Positions 13,543-13,920 of a stretch of DNA of 13,920 nt are shown one piece after another. A program made the translations under genes and the position numbers. Origin of the DNA: SIG598 sp045605025 (GTDB lineage Bacteria > Bacillota > Clostridia > Oscillospirales > Acutalibacteraceae); contig JAZUPE010000053.1 of NCBI GenBank assembly GCA_045605025.1, positions 1-13,920 on the forward strand. The letters are read 5' to 3'. Position 1 is the first letter of the stretch, and each line of letters starts with the position of its first letter. A model generated the notes under the pieces. It saw only the letters and a list, made by a program, of their open reading frames with translations. It did no database searches and had not been told where the DNA came from.

Positions 13543-13658
13543 GCCGTTTTTTCGGCCTTTGGAGCGGTGTGATTCAGGGTTGAATCGGTGTTTTTCTACC
13601 AAATTTCTACCATTTTTCTACCACGGCTATCGGCTCACATTTGTGGCTTGGTCTTTTC
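13543..13658. other. Presumed attachment-region spacer between tRNA terminator and integrase remnant
   Basis: Together with the remnant and repeats, the stretch 13497-13839 carries no intact gene. This part holds the small GCCG-T6-CGGC hairpin, a G/T-rich segment and the three phased repeats. No duplicate of the tRNA 3' end was seen elsewhere in the window, so the other attachment end must lie outside. The exact crossover point cannot be placed. Confidence 0.45.
13593..13623. repeat. Three TTTCTACCA direct repeats with 11-bp period (candidate integrase arm-type sites)
   Basis: TTTCTACCA occurs at 13593-13601, 13604-13612 and 13615-13623, one helical turn apart. They lie between the tRNA 3' end and the integrase C-terminus, the place where the N-terminal domain of tyrosine integrases binds short phased direct repeats. 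The binding role is inferred from layout and phasing. Confidence 0.6.
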
Positions 13659-13739
13659 TTATCCATTTACAGCTGACATTTTATCCGCAAGCTGATTCGC
13701 CAGAGCCACTTTTCTGTCATTGAAAAGATGTCCGTAAAC
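13646..13739. repeat. Direct repeat copy 1 (94 bp, integrase 3' end)
   Basis: Identical over all 94 bases to 13827-13920, at a 181-bp period. Copy 2 runs off the window, so the full repeat length is not known. It contains the last 26 codons and the stop of an integrase read on the minus strand, plus 13 bases beyond the stop. Confidence 0.95.
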
Positions 13740-13802
13740 ATTAAGTCGGATCGTAGCCATGTCGTTCTGTGAGCCAAGGAGTTGATTTATGACATTGTCT
13801 TC
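13659..13802 (-). pseudogene. Tyrosine integrase C-terminal fragment (duplicated remnant)
   Basis: On the minus strand 47 codons are open between an in-frame TAG (13805-13803) and TAA (13661-13659). The peptide contains NVINQLLGS (about codons 4-12 of the fragment) and LNVYGHLFNDRKVALANQL, the end of a phage/ICE-type tyrosine recombinase with the nucleophile Tyr in VYGHLF. The usual His of the LGH box is replaced by Ser (LLGS) in this copy. There is no start codon or N-terminal domain, so it is a remnant and not a gene. Confidence 0.75.
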
Positions 13803-13826
13803 CTAAGACCGCTTGGCCTCCGACTT

Positions 13827-13920
13827 GCTTGGTCTTTTCTTATCCATTTACAGCTGACATTTTATCCGCAAGCTGATTCGCCAGAGCCACTTTTCTGTCA
13901 TTGAAAAGATGTCCGTAAAC
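13827..13920. repeat. Direct repeat copy 2 (at least 94 bp, integrase 3' end)
   Basis: Second copy of the repeat at 13646-13739, with no differences within the window. It is cut by the window end. Confidence 0.95.
13840..13920 (-). CDS. Tyrosine recombinase/integrase, C-terminal end only
   Basis: The last 26 codons and the stop (13842-13840) of a minus-strand gene whose body lies beyond the window. The visible peptide begins VYGHLFNDRKVALANQL; the Tyr in VYGHLF matches the catalytic nucleophile position of tyrosine recombinases, and the tail after it is the usual short C-terminal helix. The gene points toward tRNA-Leu, whose 3' end is about 340 bp away. This suggests a prophage or integrative conjugative element inserted at the tRNA. 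It is the likelier functional copy of the two, but only its end is visible. Confidence 0.7.
   Translation of the reverse strand, partial: VYGHLFNDRKVALANQLADKMSAVNG

Noticed and set aside
13593..13623. CRISPR array
   Set aside because: The repeats are 9 bp with 2-bp gaps; CRISPR repeats are longer with much longer unique spacers, and no cas genes are present.
13798..13830. Possible second tRNA fragment in the sequence between integrase repeat copies
   Set aside because: A short resemblance to a tRNA D arm on the minus strand is not supported by matching acceptor, anticodon or T stems.
13646..13920. Insertion sequence with direct repeats
   Set aside because: The repeated DNA encodes an integrase C-terminus and has no terminal inverted repeats or transposase; it fits an integrase tail beside a tRNA attachment site.

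Overview
The window looks like chromosomal DNA from a low-to-mid GC Firmicute of the class Clostridia, probably Oscillospiraceae/Ruminococcaceae. The main reason is the IspH–ribosomal protein S1 fusion at the left edge, an arrangement typical of Clostridia. Consensus TTGACA-N17-TATAAT promoters, strong GGAGG ribosome sites and a PadR/HAAS membrane pair agree. No species can be named from sequence alone.

Layout. Bases 1-1701 hold the end of ispH-rpsA (5' end outside the window) and its terminator. A lone DUF5131 (Gp37/Gp68-type, three-cysteine) gene follows. Next is a two-gene unit of a YwaF/TMEM164-like membrane protein and an alpha/beta hydrolase, closed by a bidirectional terminator. On the minus strand lie pnuC, with its own consensus promoter and an attenuator-like leader, and a membrane-anchored DUF187/GHL10 glycoside hydrolase. 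A divergent DUF1294 gene carries an unusual lysine-rich insert. Then come padR and a HAAS-domain membrane protein, under a promoter whose spacer is almost entirely a palindrome. A nicotinamidase-like cysteine hydrolase overlaps a cysteine-rich YkgJ-like gene. A three-gene unit starting at 9866 (LytR-CpsA-Psr protein, UDP-glucose 6-dehydrogenase, acidic orphan) suggests surface glycopolymer synthesis and attachment. The right end is tRNA-Leu(CAG) with promoter and terminator, followed by the edge of an integrated element.

How parts fit together. PnuC (nicotinamide riboside-type uptake) and the nicotinamidase-like hydrolase could both serve NAD salvage, although they are not adjacent. The LCP protein and Ugd fit a cell-envelope polymer pathway. 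The right edge matches the usual organisation of a tyrosine-recombinase element in a tRNA gene: tRNA 3' end, three 11-bp-phased TTTCTACCA repeats resembling integrase arm sites, then an integrase C-terminus read on the minus strand. That C-terminus is present twice as a perfect direct repeat of at least 94 bp with a 181-bp period. The first 14 bases of the window match the same integrase region in inverted orientation, so both window ends should be checked for assembly chimerism.

No wholly new defence or mobile system is evident. The observations most worth following are the pnuC leader, the internal S1 start with an abrupt codon-use change inside ispH-rpsA, and the integrase-tail duplication with its phased repeats.
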